Below are positions 25,809 to 37,284 of a stretch of DNA of 64,000 nt, in pieces (position 1 is the first letter of the stretch; every line of letters begins with the position of its first letter). Under the pieces are notes generated by a model. That model was not told the DNA's origin, ran no database searches, and saw nothing but the letters and a program-made list of their open reading frames with translations. The stretch covers positions 3,968,001 through 4,032,000 of the forward strand of contig OW051493.1 in NCBI GenBank assembly GCA_932521035.1, read 5' to 3'. The DNA comes from Oscheius dolichura (lineage: Eukaryota; Nematoda; Chromadorea; Rhabditida; Rhabditidae). A program made the position numbers and the translations under genes.

Positions 25809-28800
25809 CTAATCCAGGGGCAGCACGGCCGCGGATTGCTGGACCTCGTAATGGGAACGACGAGCACATTTCGGACACGGCTGCTCTGCCGCGCATTGTG
25901 TATGGTAGACGGAGAAACAGTCGGGACACTGAAGGGACGACACTTTTTGAAGAGGAGGAGGACGACTTACCCGGTGGGTGGAGCTGGTGTTGAACGGGTA
26001 GATGACCTCCGATTTGTCACAGATCTCACAGACGAAGCCCTTCTGCCTGGAATTTTGGTTGTAAACAGGGAGGACGGAAGGAGGCCACCTGCAGAGGACA
26101 CAGTCCATCACGTGGCTGACCGCGTATTTCAGCCACATGTTCAGCTGCTTCTCCAAGTTGCCGGCCCGTACATTCTGGAGATCCATAAAGGAGTACACGT
26201 GGATATCGTTGTAGAGGTAGTCCCTCGGGTAGATCCTCTTCTTGAAGTCGTCGGCTATCGACTCCCGGCAGTTGAACAGGTACAGAGACACTATTTGTAG
26301 CCGCTCGCGGAGTTTCTATAAGATTTAAAATATTGATTTGGGAAGAGGGATACCATGACTTGACGGAGTGAGGGCACGTGCTTGTAGAGGCCGGGGTTGA
26401 GGGACTCGATGTTGAAGGCCGGCCGCTCGAGATTGGCCTCGATGAAGGCTCGGCCCCTGTCTGAGACTGTTCTCTGCTCCCATTCCCAGGAGTGGAGAAC
26501 CCTCGACGGGATGGAGTACAGTCCTCCGGGCTTGATGCAATCCATACAGTAGTAGAGACCATCCACGCCACATACCCTGAAGAGAGGAAGGTCAACTGGA
26601 AAAGAAAGGGAACATACTCGTATTTGGCAAAGTTGAAGGCACTTCCGATCGACTTTCGGCACATCGGACACCGGTAATCCTAGAAAAAGAAAATAAAAGA
26701 GGGAGAAAGGAGGCGCACCTGGGCGACCAGACCGATCTCCCCGGGAATGGTGGCCAACCGGAGGTCAATGTCACACTGCTGTGAGACCTTTCGACTCTCG
26801 ACATCCTCCTGGCTTTCACTATCATAGAACGGAGTATCTTCCTCGTCAGGGGAATGCTGAAGATGATCAATTAATAGAATAATACAGCGAAATCTACCTG
26901 TTCCATAGCGGATCGCAGTGCTTGGCCGAAACTGACAGGGATTCCGCTACTTCCTGAGGAGGATGATAGAATCCCACTGGTATCTCCGTCGCCATAGTCA
27001 CAACTTTTCTAAATCAATTTTCAAAAATCAAAACTGAAGGGAATCTACCTTGGGAACAGCCCACGCTCCGGTGGAAACCAGCGCATTTCCTGGTGAGGCC
27101 GCGTCAAAGGAAAGGGCGTACATGAGCTCGTCGTGGAGGGAGGTGCCCAGAACGGAGTCGTCGTTCGTCTGCCCGTTTGAGATGTTTATTCCACAAGGCT
27201 CCAGGTCGTCCATAATATCCGTGCCATCCTCCTCCATCTCCTTTTCTTTCTCTCCTATTTGCTCCTCTATCGGGGTGACGGGTCTTTCTTCCTCGGGTTC
27301 GTCGGCAGTGCTTTCCGCTTCTTTCGAAGAAGCAGAGGAGAACAGTTCATCTGTCGAGCCGCCTACCGATCCTATACTTTCTGTTGGCTTCTCAACCATG
27401 ACCGCTGGCGGAGTTTGGTCCTCCATATGAGATGGCTCTTCAAGCGCCGCCTTCTCCATTGGCAGTTCAAGTCCGGCAGAAGAACCCATATCGATTTTGA
27501 CAGTCTGAGGAGCCTCCTGTCCACTGTTTTGGATACTGAACAAAATGAACTGTTTAAAAATAACAAAGAGTTACATTTCGAGGACATCCGAGACGGTGGA
27601 GAGAGATCCAATGTAGACGTTGTTAGTTAGGGAGGCCGGGGCAGATTCCTTGTCATAGGCACTCCTCGAGGTTTCGCTTTGTTTATTCGTGCCCTGGGAG
27701 TTGGACTCGCTGCTGCTCCTGGATGAGCGACGAGGCCGTTTCGTCCTCCTCGAGACGACTAGTGCCTGAAGAGACCCAAGTAAAGGAATAATATGGGCAG
27801 CTTACGCTAGCAGAGTGAAGAGGATCCGTGGGAGTAGAGGAGAGCGGGACATTCCTCTCGTGTATGTCTAGCATCGAGGGATGGGAATAAATGGAGGATG
27901 CGTCATCGTCACTGACTAAACACAGCGGAGCTGTCAGGAAAGGAAAAAGGAAAAGTACCCGAGCCGACGGTCATGATGACATTTCGATTCCGAATGGGCG
28001 AGTATTTAATAGGGGTCGGTATGTAGTCGAGGGCCGACACCCCGGCTTCAACGGGATCCGAGAGCGGAAGCGAGGGCTTTCGGTGGATTTGCAGGGATCC
28101 GACTGAATCGAGGGGATACAACTAGGAATAGATGGTCTCACCTTTGATAGGTTTGCCTGTCATCAAGCCGGCCAAAATCAAAGGAGACGGAGTCCAGGAA
28201 TTGAGGAAGCTGCTATTTATGGCGGCATTGATGGGTATTCCGGAGAGGCCTTTCACAAAGCCGAGCATCCTGTCCACCTGGTCCGAATCCCGAAGAAAAC
28301 CCCAGTCATTGTAAAATTGACTGAAACGAGAGAATTCTTTTAGAGCGGGATGATCTCACCTCATGGCTTTGCTTTCGGATAGCAACAATTGCAGGTAGTG
28401 TTCTAGAGACGATTCGTTCATAACTATCCTGATCCACGCCTAGACACATACTTTTCAATCTGTAAACGAACTCACTCGTCCTTTTCCGATCTCCGTCTTT
28501 ATTTGATTCAATTTATTGATTTGATTTGTGATACTCCTATGCGAATATTTGGAGACAAATGGCCAAAAGTTCTGGAATTTATTTGTCTGGTCGAAGATCA
28601 TACATGGGCAAAACGCCCGTTTTCGGGCGTAGACTCGGGTGTCGGATGTTTGTGTCCGTATCTCGGGCATTTCTTGGTCAATTTCAAAATTTCAACCTGC
28701 ATCTTGTAGAGCACTTCAAGACGATTCTAACAAGCCTGCTTATAGCTCAAACGGACAGAAAGAAAAATCGCTAGCCTCATAAACGTTGAGATTGGTCTCA

Positions 28801-29311
28801 GGAAGCGTTACGTAACGCTCCTTTATCATAGTTTGTGAGGCTAGCGATTTTTCTTACAGTCCGTTTGAGCTATGACCGACTCATTAGAATCGTTTTGACG
28901 TGCTCTACAAGATGGTCTTTGAATTTTAAAAAGTCATCGTGAAATACTCGAGATACGGGCACAAACGCCCGACACGCCCGGTTTAAGCCCGAAAACGGGC
29001 GCGCTTGGGCGCGTGCCCATGTATGTCGAAGATTGGGAGACTTACAGGTTCCGGATATTTGGCATATCGAGACCCTTTCAAGAAGAAGGGATCTCGTAAC
29101 CCGTGGACAAAAATAGCCTCCACAACATTACATAGATTTTGAGCTATTTCGCTAAATGTTTTTCATTTGCTTGTTTTGACAAAACATACCTTGGAAGAAC
29201 TTCTTGGCTAGTGAATGTGGATGCCAGTGCCGTAGCTGCCTTGAGTACATTTTCCAACTCTCTGTTCAGATCATTCTTCGCTTTTTCATGATTCGTCCTT
29301 TCTGCATTCAT
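25809..29311 (-). CDS. RUN domain plus C-terminal RH (Rubicon homology) zinc-domain protein, PLEKHM1/Rubicon class
   Basis: ATG at 29311 (MNAERTNHEK) follows a TTTTCCAG acceptor by two bases. The RUN domain is split over exons about 29311-29190, 29145-29048, 28574-28475 and on to about 28150, reading LCNVVEAIFVHGLRD, NFWPFVSKYSH, GRAWIRIVMNESSLEHYLQ. A long acidic, Ser-rich linker follows (about 27900-27050). The RH domain (about 26690-25809) has CPMCRKSIG, YYCMDCI, KRIYPRDYL, CVLCRQKGFVCEIC, VIYPF and YHTQC...CPKCARR, so the zinc ligands are intact. The RH wording is closest to PLEKHM1 and DEF8, proteins that bind Rab7 and control late endosome, lysosome and autophagosome fusion. No PH domain was found between RUN and RH, unlike vertebrate PLEKHM1. 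It could also be the nematode Rubicon; orthology needs a tree. Confidence 0.85.
28589..29032. repeat. Long foldback (inverted-repeat) element in a RUN-domain intron
   Basis: Arms of about 190 bases (28589-28779 and 28836-29032) are inverted copies. The innermost 18 bases match exactly (28762-28779 with 28836-28853), and TCATACATGGGCA at the outer left edge is mirrored by TGCCCATGTATG on the right. The 56-base loop holds a perfect 16-base palindrome, AGCGTTACGTAACGCT (28804-28819). Cruciform or hairpin transposon-like; no protein is encoded. It makes this intron about 470 bases, far above the local norm. Confidence 0.85.
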
Positions 29312-29711
29312 TTCTGGAAAAGGGTTATGGATGTTGGGTGGATCAGACGAGTGGAGAGAAGAATAAGGGACAGTGACAATGAATTTCACATTTTGTTGAA
29401 ACGGGCACAAATATAAACAGAGATAAAAACGCTCTTTGTACGGCTTGTTTGTCGGGTGAAAAGACCAAAATCAGGGGGGCAGTACAGAATATAAGTTTGG
29501 TTCACAGCGGCAGGAACATAGCTTATCTCTTGTTTCTCGGCACGTGCTCCAGAAGATTGATAAACAGAGGGCAAAAGGGCAGGCGACAATAGCAAAAAGT
29601 GCAGTAAGCAAAGCGGCTCTTGTCTGCTACAGATAACTGACTGTTGCAACGGAAAGTCGTTATTTGAACCAGATAAAAGCAGAATTTGAATCTACAAAGC
29701 GTCCAAAGGCA

Positions 29712-29825
29712 ATGGACGCTTCGGCAAAAGCACGAATCAAGCCGAAAAGCGATCACCGTGGAAGAGCGAAGAATGATCTGAATGCCTTGCATTCATCAGT
29801 TTTTATTAGGAACTTGCATGAGTAA
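29712..29825 (+). CDS. Small basic open frame, possibly the end of a longer gene
   Basis: ATG 29712, stop 29823-29825, 37 codons, rich in Lys/Arg/Ala (MDASAKARIKPKSDHRGRAK). An AATAAA lies about 40 bases downstream. The same frame is open upstream from about 29469 except for one TAA near 29634, with Gln/Lys-rich wording. It may therefore be a pseudogene, or a gene with an unseen splice. Family not recognised. It precedes PDCD10 and TAF13 on the same strand and could belong to the same operon. Confidence 0.3.
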   Translation: MDASAKARIKPKSDHRGRAKNDLNALHSSVFIRNLHE

Positions 29826-30222
29826 GTGAAACATAGATTTACTGGATAAATCATAACGAAAATAAAAGACTGTATATTCAAAATATACTGCTTTATGAGT
29901 GGAGCAAAAGGCGAGCGCCTAGCAACACCAGTTCGGCCATTTTCAGTGTTGACGCGAGATTAGTTCGCGACTCCGTTTTCTATTGTCCAGAATACCATGC
30001 ATGTTAGTCATCGTTTTTGCTTCCATATTATGATCAATATTGGATAGTCATATGTATTTCAGCAGGTTACTCAAATGTTTGCATAATCAAATCAATAAAC
30101 CTGGCTTTTTCATATCAGCTCATTACTTATTCATTTCTGCATGATTGTTTGTTGCATTGATTTTCCTTTCTTTTCTTTGCTCTTTTATACTAATTTTATA
30201 ATGAAACTGTTTAGAATTAAAA

Positions 30223-31185
30223 ATGAATGAAGAAGGTGGCTATTTGGGTGCAATGACATATCAGTGTCTATATTCCGGAATATTTGACAAACTTCGAGCA
30301 AATCGCAGAGATGATCAAGCAGCTCAAGCTGCCATACATGTAAGCTCGTCTGTTTTTTTGTTGGCAATTTATGTTTTCAGAAAATACGAACAGCATTCAA
30401 AGAAACTGAAGCAGAATCTCCTTCGTTTCTTTTTGATTTAACTAAATTGCTTCTAGATCAAGCTGAACTCAATGTTAATATGCAGGTTAGATTTATACCT
30501 TCTGTAGCGTAATCTAGTTTCTATTCATCTACTTTTTAAACAATATCATTTAGGAGTCTTTTCTTCGCATGCATGACACATCACCTGTTGATGACTTAGT
30601 TGTTTATGGTTATGAAAATATAACGCAATATAGGGAGTTGACAACTAGGTAAGCGTTATACTTTTGCTTTTTTTAAATGTATTTTCTAACAAACACTATT
30701 AATTCTTTTTAGAGCAGTTGAACTCCGGCGCGTTCTAGCCCGGGTTCCCGAAGAAATGTCCGATCGACATGCTTTCTTAGAAACTATCAAGGTTGGCTTT
30801 AATTTTTCCTCTATAAAATACCCGTATAGGTTATCGCATCTTCTATTAAAAAATTGCTAGAGGCTATTAATTCTGTTTATCAAATTGTCCCTGTTACTGC
30901 TCAGCAAGGTATTTCATTTGTTTTCATATTGTTATGTTTTTCAGCTGTGGAAAAACGGAAAAAGGAATTTGTTCACTATGCCAAAAGGTTCAGCAATACC
31001 TTAAAAACGTATTTTAAAGATCAGAATGCTACACAGGTGGGATTTAATTCACTCGGTTCTTATTGCTATCGGAAAGACCCTAAAATATGAAGTTTCTTCT
31101 TTAGGTAACAGTATCCGCAAATCAGCTCGTCTTTCAAACATCTTTAATCGTTCGTACCATCAATGAGAAGTTGAGTCGTAATTAA
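30223..31185 (+). CDS. ccm-3: Programmed cell death protein 10 / CCM3
   Basis: Seven exons: 30223-30339, 30381-30485, 30554-30648, 30713-30791, 30830-30908, 30945-31036 and 31105-31185. All junctions keep frame, giving 215 residues (human 212). The N-terminal dimerisation part is followed by conserved wording: VELRRVLARVPEEMSDRHAF, ETIKVIASSIKKLLEAIN, EKRKKEFVHYAKRFSNTLKT, YFKDQNATQVTVSANQLVFQ. That is the PDCD10 layout with its C-terminal focal-adhesion-targeting-like four-helix domain. CCM3 is a subunit of STRIPAK and binds GCKIII kinases; in C. elegans it acts in excretory canal and germline tubulogenesis. AAACTGTTTAG just before the start could be a trans-splice site. The introns are AT-rich and longer than at most other loci here. 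Confidence 0.93.
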
Positions 31186-31533
31186 TATGTCATTTTTATG
31201 CTTACTAGTCCTTCATTTTTCTCTATCCAAAATTTTGTGAAAGGATGGTGTATATCTTTTTGTGGTCCGTTTTACTCGCCTTTATGTATCATCTTCTATA
31301 CATGTTTGCTCAGATTAGCCTTTCCAGCCTTAGCTCAATATCTAATTGTGATATTTCTCACTTATTCCGAGGAACCTCAAACTTTACGCATATCCCAGAA
31401 TATCTGATTATATAAATTGTGATAATGCAATGTTTTCTTGGCTCTATTAAACTTTGCCCGATGTTGTAAACATCCCAGTATTTATCACTTTTGAAAAAAA
31501 AAATTGTTTTACTTTAATTTAATTACAGTAGTC

Positions 31534-32061
31534 ATGGAGGAAGAAGACGACATTTTTGGATTTGACGATGACGAAGATTTTAAGAAAGGAGATAAGGTAA
31601 GATAAAACTCTCATGTTGCTTTATTTTAGCTAATATCTTCAATTTTTGATTGTAATGTTCAGGTATCAGCAGAAGATAGGAAATTCCTTTTTAGAAAGGA
31701 ACTTCGTGCTATGCTCTACGGGTTTGGAGATGATAAAATGCCGTATGACAAGACTCTCGAAACCCTTGAAGCGATTGTTGTAGATTATATCAAAGTTTGT
31801 TTCTTATTTTACATCTACGACAACATTGTTCATTCATGTTCAGGAATTATGTGAGCGCGGTATGAAAGTTGGTCGCCCGGATAAGATTGCTCTAGAAGAT
31901 ATTCATTACTTGATAAGGAGAGATGCTAAAAAGTACGCTAGAGTCAAGGTCTGTCAAGGTTCAACACATTTAGCTTTGTTTTCGATGTTTAGGATCTGCT
32001 CAGTATGAGTGAAGAGCTGAAGAAAGCAAGGAAACAGTTCGATGAGGCAAAGCCATTGTAA
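31534..32061 (+). CDS. taf-13: Transcription initiation factor TFIID subunit 13 (TAF13)
   Basis: Four exons: 31534-31596, 31663-31794, 31844-31948 and 31993-32061, giving 122 residues (human 124). An acidic N-terminus (EEEDDIFGFDDDEDF) leads into the TFIID-18 kDa histone-fold domain: FRKELRAMLYGFGDDKMPYD, ETLEAIVVDYIKELCE, GRPDKIALEDIHYLIRRDAK, KYARVKDLLSMSEELKKARK. TAF13 pairs with TAF11 in TFIID. ATTACAG ends 6 bases before the ATG. The gene starts about 350 bases after the PDCD10 stop on the same strand, close enough for a nematode operon with a spliced-leader downstream gene (inference). Confidence 0.94.
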
Positions 32062-32339
32062 GCTGATCTCTTCTGTTGCGGCTAATCTCAGTGTACGTTA
32101 TTTATCGTATTTTTATCGTCTTCACTTCTTCTTTCCCTCATGTCCATAGAATATCTGTTTTATTAAAAGTACATAAATATTTATTTTGGTATGGATGAGT
32201 TTATAAATCTAAAGCAGGGCGTAAAGTAAGGTGGATGAAAGTATTGGAAATCCGTAGAAAAAGCTCTATGTGTATACGATATAAACATCGGTAACTTATC
32301 ACAGGTAAGGAGAATATGCAGAAAGAAGATTTGAAGAAA

Positions 32340-35300
32340 TTAATTATCACGTTTGGCACATGCCACAGCTATTTGTATGCAATGCAGCCACTCTTCCGCT
32401 TGTTTCTCATCCGTGGCTTTGAGAACCACCGAACTATTGTCAGATGTAAAGATTTCAAACGCTCTCCGAAGAGATTTTCTATTTTTCTTGCCTCGGCCGA
32501 GAGAGCGAACGGACCGAATACTTTTGAGATCAATTGTTGGCAGAGTCCCATTTGTGGCTATATTCTGAAAAGGGAATTTACTGACAAATAGAAAAGAAAA
32601 CGTACGGAAACTTGTTGTCTACTACAGGTGAGAGCAGCACTGCTCAAAGTGAAATACTTGGTATGCCATCGGCGGAGGAACCGCCATCTGCCCTTCTTTT
32701 CCTTTAGGTGCCCCTCTAACATCTTGTGAACTCCACCCTCTTCCACAAAACAGCTGGAACTCGCCATATTTTTCCAGACAAACAATTGGACTGACCGAAC
32801 TTTATCCGGGTAGGAGCAGCTGAAACAATTCCATCTGTTGGTGGTTGCATCGAGGTTGAAACAGTCGAAAAAGTTGGCCTCTTCCAGTTCTTTCAATAGT
32901 TTTTCCTGGTCTTTGGAGGATGGGAAGGCGCTGGTTACCAGGGTAACAAATGGCTTATCCTTGTGGACGGACTGGGGGAGGCACTGCCAACATCTGAAGG
33001 AGGGGATTAGGAGAAGAGGAGGAGGACAACTGACTGGGCTAGAGTCTGGTAGGAATTGGAGGACTGGGCCACCGGGATGCCACCGTTCTCGAGGGCGGAG
33101 CACTGCATCTGGAGGAACATCAGGTGCAGCCAAGCGGCGGCCATCTTGGTCTTGAAGGCGAAGAGATACTCCTCGTTGAAAACGCAATAGGTGGAGACGC
33201 GAGACTGGCAGGCGAAGTGGACGATCATACGGTGCTTTGAACCTGAGACGATTGTATTAGAGGAGAGGAGGAGGACTCACTTTTGGACCCCTCGACGGTA
33301 CATTGCATGGGAATGGGGAACCTGGCCGACAACTCGGAGACGTAGCGACGGATCTTATTCCGTCGGTGGTCGACGAATTGGAGGACGACGTCCGATCGAT
33401 CGACTGCCCCCTGCAACTCCTCTCAAATCTTTAATCCGAATAGAAATAGACTCACATTCCACTGGTTCTCGTCCTCCTCGTTGAGCGGGTGCATTTTCGT
33501 CGTGGTGACGGGGTCAGAATTGGCCGGGAAGGTGGTCTCGTAGCTACCGGCGGGCCATTTGACCGGACGACGCTGTCCCCCGACTGGACGAACTCTTCCA
33601 TCCCGCCCCATCTGACATAACAACTTTTTTCTTCGAGGAGGAGGATATTGCAGGGGGATTGATAAATGTATCTCGTTAGAGGGGGCCGTATGAGGTCAGA
33701 GGGGCGCGTGACGGATGAGGATCTCACTTGGATGTGTGACGTGTCGAAGGTGGCCGGCAGGGTGTTGCTCTTCGGGGGCTGGTACTGTGGTGGAGGACGG
33801 GTGGTGTAGTCCGGCGGCACACGGGCACTACCCACCAGGGAGGCCGGGATGGACGACTGCGATAGCTCACGGGAGACGGAGACATTCTCACTGATCGAAC
33901 GGGGCCTGAATGGGGACAGTATGCCACGAAAGACAGGAGAGACTGACCCGTTCATGCTGGCATGACTTCTCGAGTTCATCCTGGACAGACTCCCGCTGCT
34001 CGTGTTTTGGTATCTCATGGCCAGGCTATGGGTATTTCTGTCTAGCTCCTGGGTCGAACTTTCGACTGGGTCACTTATGACAAATACTGTCCTCGACCCA
34101 CTATAAGAAGAACAATAAGGAGAAGGCGGAAGTCTCACCTCGTGACTACCTCCGGTGGAGTCTGGCTGCTCCTAGGTAAGCTCCTCCTCGACAAGGAGTC
34201 ACTTGAACTGGGACCGGCACTTTGGACATAGATGGTCGTGGGTTCCGGTGGGATGACATGAGAACCACTGTGGGATGCCCTCGACGAGACCCTAATATTC
34301 ATGTTTTTACGAGAGAAACGATAGAAATACCCCGCTAAATTGATAATTCTCTCGATTATCCTGGAGTTCGAGGGACTGGACAGAGATCGCAAGGCGTCAA
34401 CATAAGGCCGTATGCATTGGGGGTACGCCGCAGCTATTCCTAAAACCAAAGAAACTTACTATCCTCTTTAGAAACTAACCTTCAATCTCGTTCAAAATAG
34501 ACGGCTGTAATTGGGAGTCCGAGTCTTTAGCACTCCTCATCAACTCCTCCATGGCATTGGATGCAATTTGAGGCGAGACCCGTGCGATGTTTCCGATTAT
34601 CTTGGATACTGTTACCCGATTGGAGGTGAAAGCTGGTTTCGAGGAGATCTAGAAGGAATTATTCTAATAGAGAATATAGAAGAGGCGGCACTTCTTTGAG
34701 AGATTCCAAGTAGGGGGCCAGGTGGTGGGCTTTTCCCTGTGAGATCATTGACATGTAAATGTTTAGGATGGCGGCACATGTGGACGGCGAGCGGAGGAAG
34801 GAGTCGAACATCGAGAGGAACGGGGCCAGTAGCTGGAAAGGGAGACTGGGAAAACTGGGAGAAGATAGCTCACGTCGGGTTTCACATTGGCTATCATGCT
34901 GGCCAGCTGGAGGAGGGACAGTTTGTCCGAGCAGTCGGCCTCCTTGTTGTCCAGCACCTCCAGCAGGGGAGTGAGGTGGGCATGGAAGGGCTCCCGGTTC
35001 TCATTGTATATCTGGGGCAGCACCCGGAGGAGGGAGAGGTTCCCTGTAATGCATATGTTCGTCCTTTCAGAAACACGGAGGTCGCCGACTGAGTCAGCCC
35101 TTTCCGGGTAAACAGAACAAGTGCCGCTCAATTGCTTGAACAAACGTGCCAAACCACGGCCAAAAACTGACCATTTATAATGTGGGAGATGATCTGGATG
35201 GCGAAGTGAGCCAGCGACTTGCCGTTGTGGATCGAGGCTAGCGAAATGTAGTTCGAAATATTCTTCACCAGGTCCTGGTTACCGCATCCCAATGCCTGAA

Positions 35301-36385
35301 CCTCCTCTGATCCCCAAAATATAAAGAAAGACCCACCTTTATAGCCACCGGGAGGACGAGGGTCATCACGGACCGTTTGTTGTAGTTCAAGAAGAGACAA
35401 CTCAATAGGTCGTTGGCTATTTTACAGTGAGGCGAGTCCCCGAAGGTGCCCTTGTCATCCACAGCGATCATGTTGTGCTTCAGGCAACTGTCCAAGACAT
35501 CCACCAACTCGGCACAGTATGTCTCGATACTCGATGTTTCCCTGGATAAAAAATGAAAATAAAAGAAGGGGAAAGTACCTGATGGCCGCTGTAATCCGGG
35601 CTATGACAATCTCGACCACGTTTTGGTCCATCCGGTTGAGGGGATAGTTTGGGTCATTGAAGATCGTCTTCACCCCTTGGAACGCGGTGCTCTGAAGTCC
35701 ACTATTCAAAAAGAAGACGGAATAATCCCTTCCAGTTTTTTCTCAAGGAATTTTCTCGAAGAACAGTCACCCATTTGCAGCATTCCTCCCCCTCCAAAAA
35801 GGGCAGGCCACAGTCATTCTATTGGCAATCGCCTTCCGTCATCCCGTAGCTTTTCGTGTCGAACAACACCGGGACACCTTTTCCCCCTTTTCCACCCCTC
35901 CCGGATGTCCCCAATTTTCTCATGGAGCTCTAATTGCCCCCAGGTAAACAATGGCAAAAAAATGTAATTGCCCTCCAGCCGGGTTCCCAGTCAAAATGGA
36001 ATGACTAGGCGCCTCGTTCAGCCGCACCCCACAATCCGGTGATAGTAAATAGTCTCTCCTCTGAACATTTCGAAAGAGGAGGAAGAGTGACCCAATTAGG
36101 GTGTCTCCCGGCCATCAGTTGTCATGTTTCAGTAGTCTGTAAATGTCTCTGGTGGTCTCGCAGCTCATCCATCAGCCGGTGGTCAGTGCAAACAAACAGG
36201 GTCACTCCCGTAGGAAACAGCAACCAGTTCGTCCAGGTCCAGTAATAATCGGGAGGATCGCCGGACACCGGAAAGAAGAGGAGACTCACGAGATCGGTGA
36301 TGACGTCGTAGTCACTGAGGGCAAAGAGCTGACCGGCGTTGTTGAGCTGTCGAAGTTCGAGCACCCGTGCCATTAGGGGGTGCAT
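32340..36385 (-). CDS. Melted / VEPH1 (N-terminal helical-repeat region and C-terminal PH domain)
   Basis: Start [15 protein letters not shown] at 36385, after a GTCCAG acceptor. N-terminal helical repeats match VEPH1: [16 protein letters not shown] (35610), [20 protein letters not shown] (35420), [17 protein letters not shown] (35250), [11 protein letters not shown] (35030). A Ser/Pro-rich middle runs about 34350-33700. Conserved C-terminal blocks follow: [19 protein letters not shown] (32850), then the PH domain [54 protein letters not shown], with stop at 32340-32342. Melted binds phosphoinositides at the membrane and tunes insulin/TOR-FOXO and Hippo signalling in flies. Many introns of 40-50 bases. 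Gene end to end it converges with TAF13, whose stop is about 280 bases away. Confidence 0.9.
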
Positions 36386-37284
36386 GCTGGACGACTCATA
36401 CGGGGGACTGTCTCTCTCTGTGTATCATCGATCGAGACAGTCAGACGGGTGGCGAAACAGCGGACAGGTGGGGGAGGACACAGGTGGCAGACGGATGAGA
36501 GACCGCGCCCAGCGCAGAGCGACGAAGGACGAAATGGACATCGGAGAGAGATAAAGAGACGAACCTCCTTTCTGAGACAGCTGGTCGCCATTATTTGGGA
36601 GACTACGATACCTCGACCCGCCGCAATACAGTCGCCGCAGCCACAGCGTCACTCTTCCTCCTCCTCGTCCTCCTCCTCCTCCTCCCCTGGGAGTAGAAGC
36701 TGGCTGGCCCACCCTGACAGATCCCTTTCGAAAAGTCAACAGAAAAGCCAGTGTGCTAGTTTGTGTGAAAGTCTCCCTCTCTCGCAGAAATTCTTCTCTC
36801 GCTTATCATTTTTTGGCTCGCCGATGACATGGTTTTTAGAAGGGTTCTTTTGATAGCGTTCACACTCGGGCTGACTGATGGCCGACGGGGGTGACCTTGG
36901 AAGGAAGGGTTAGCCCTTATCCCCGTCTGAGAGAAACAGGATCGAGGCCTCCTCCTGAAGGGAACAGATAGTGGATAGTTCTGGTTGTGGAATGTTGGCT
37001 GACGTAAGCATCTACGTCACGAGAGGAGGAGTTCGGCCCGGTACTCTGCCCTGCCTTACCCGAGAACATCTAAAGGCAAAATAAAATATCTTATTGAGAT
37101 GCTCTTTTTGTCTGGATGAGACACGTATCAGTCAGGGTCAGAACTTGGAGCAGTCCTCAGTGCGATGTGAAGGACGTCTCGCCGCCGAATAGGAGAGCCA
37201 TAGACGATTTCCGAAGAAATTTATACCTAAAACCACTTCATTAGGGAGGATACGGTAGGGCGGTTATCTCGACAGATGCAATAA
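36386..37284. other. Intergenic region upstream of melted/VEPH1; no gene seen
   Basis: Contains CT/GA-rich tracts, notably TCCTCCTCGTCCTCC repeats at about 36655-36690. Likely promoter and 5' untranslated sequence of the minus-strand gene ending at 36385. Open frames here are repeat-driven and lack family similarity. Confidence 0.4.

Noticed and set aside
36655-36690. Possible microsatellite of TCC units
   Set aside because: Imperfect and short; similar CT/GA richness is common throughout this sequence.
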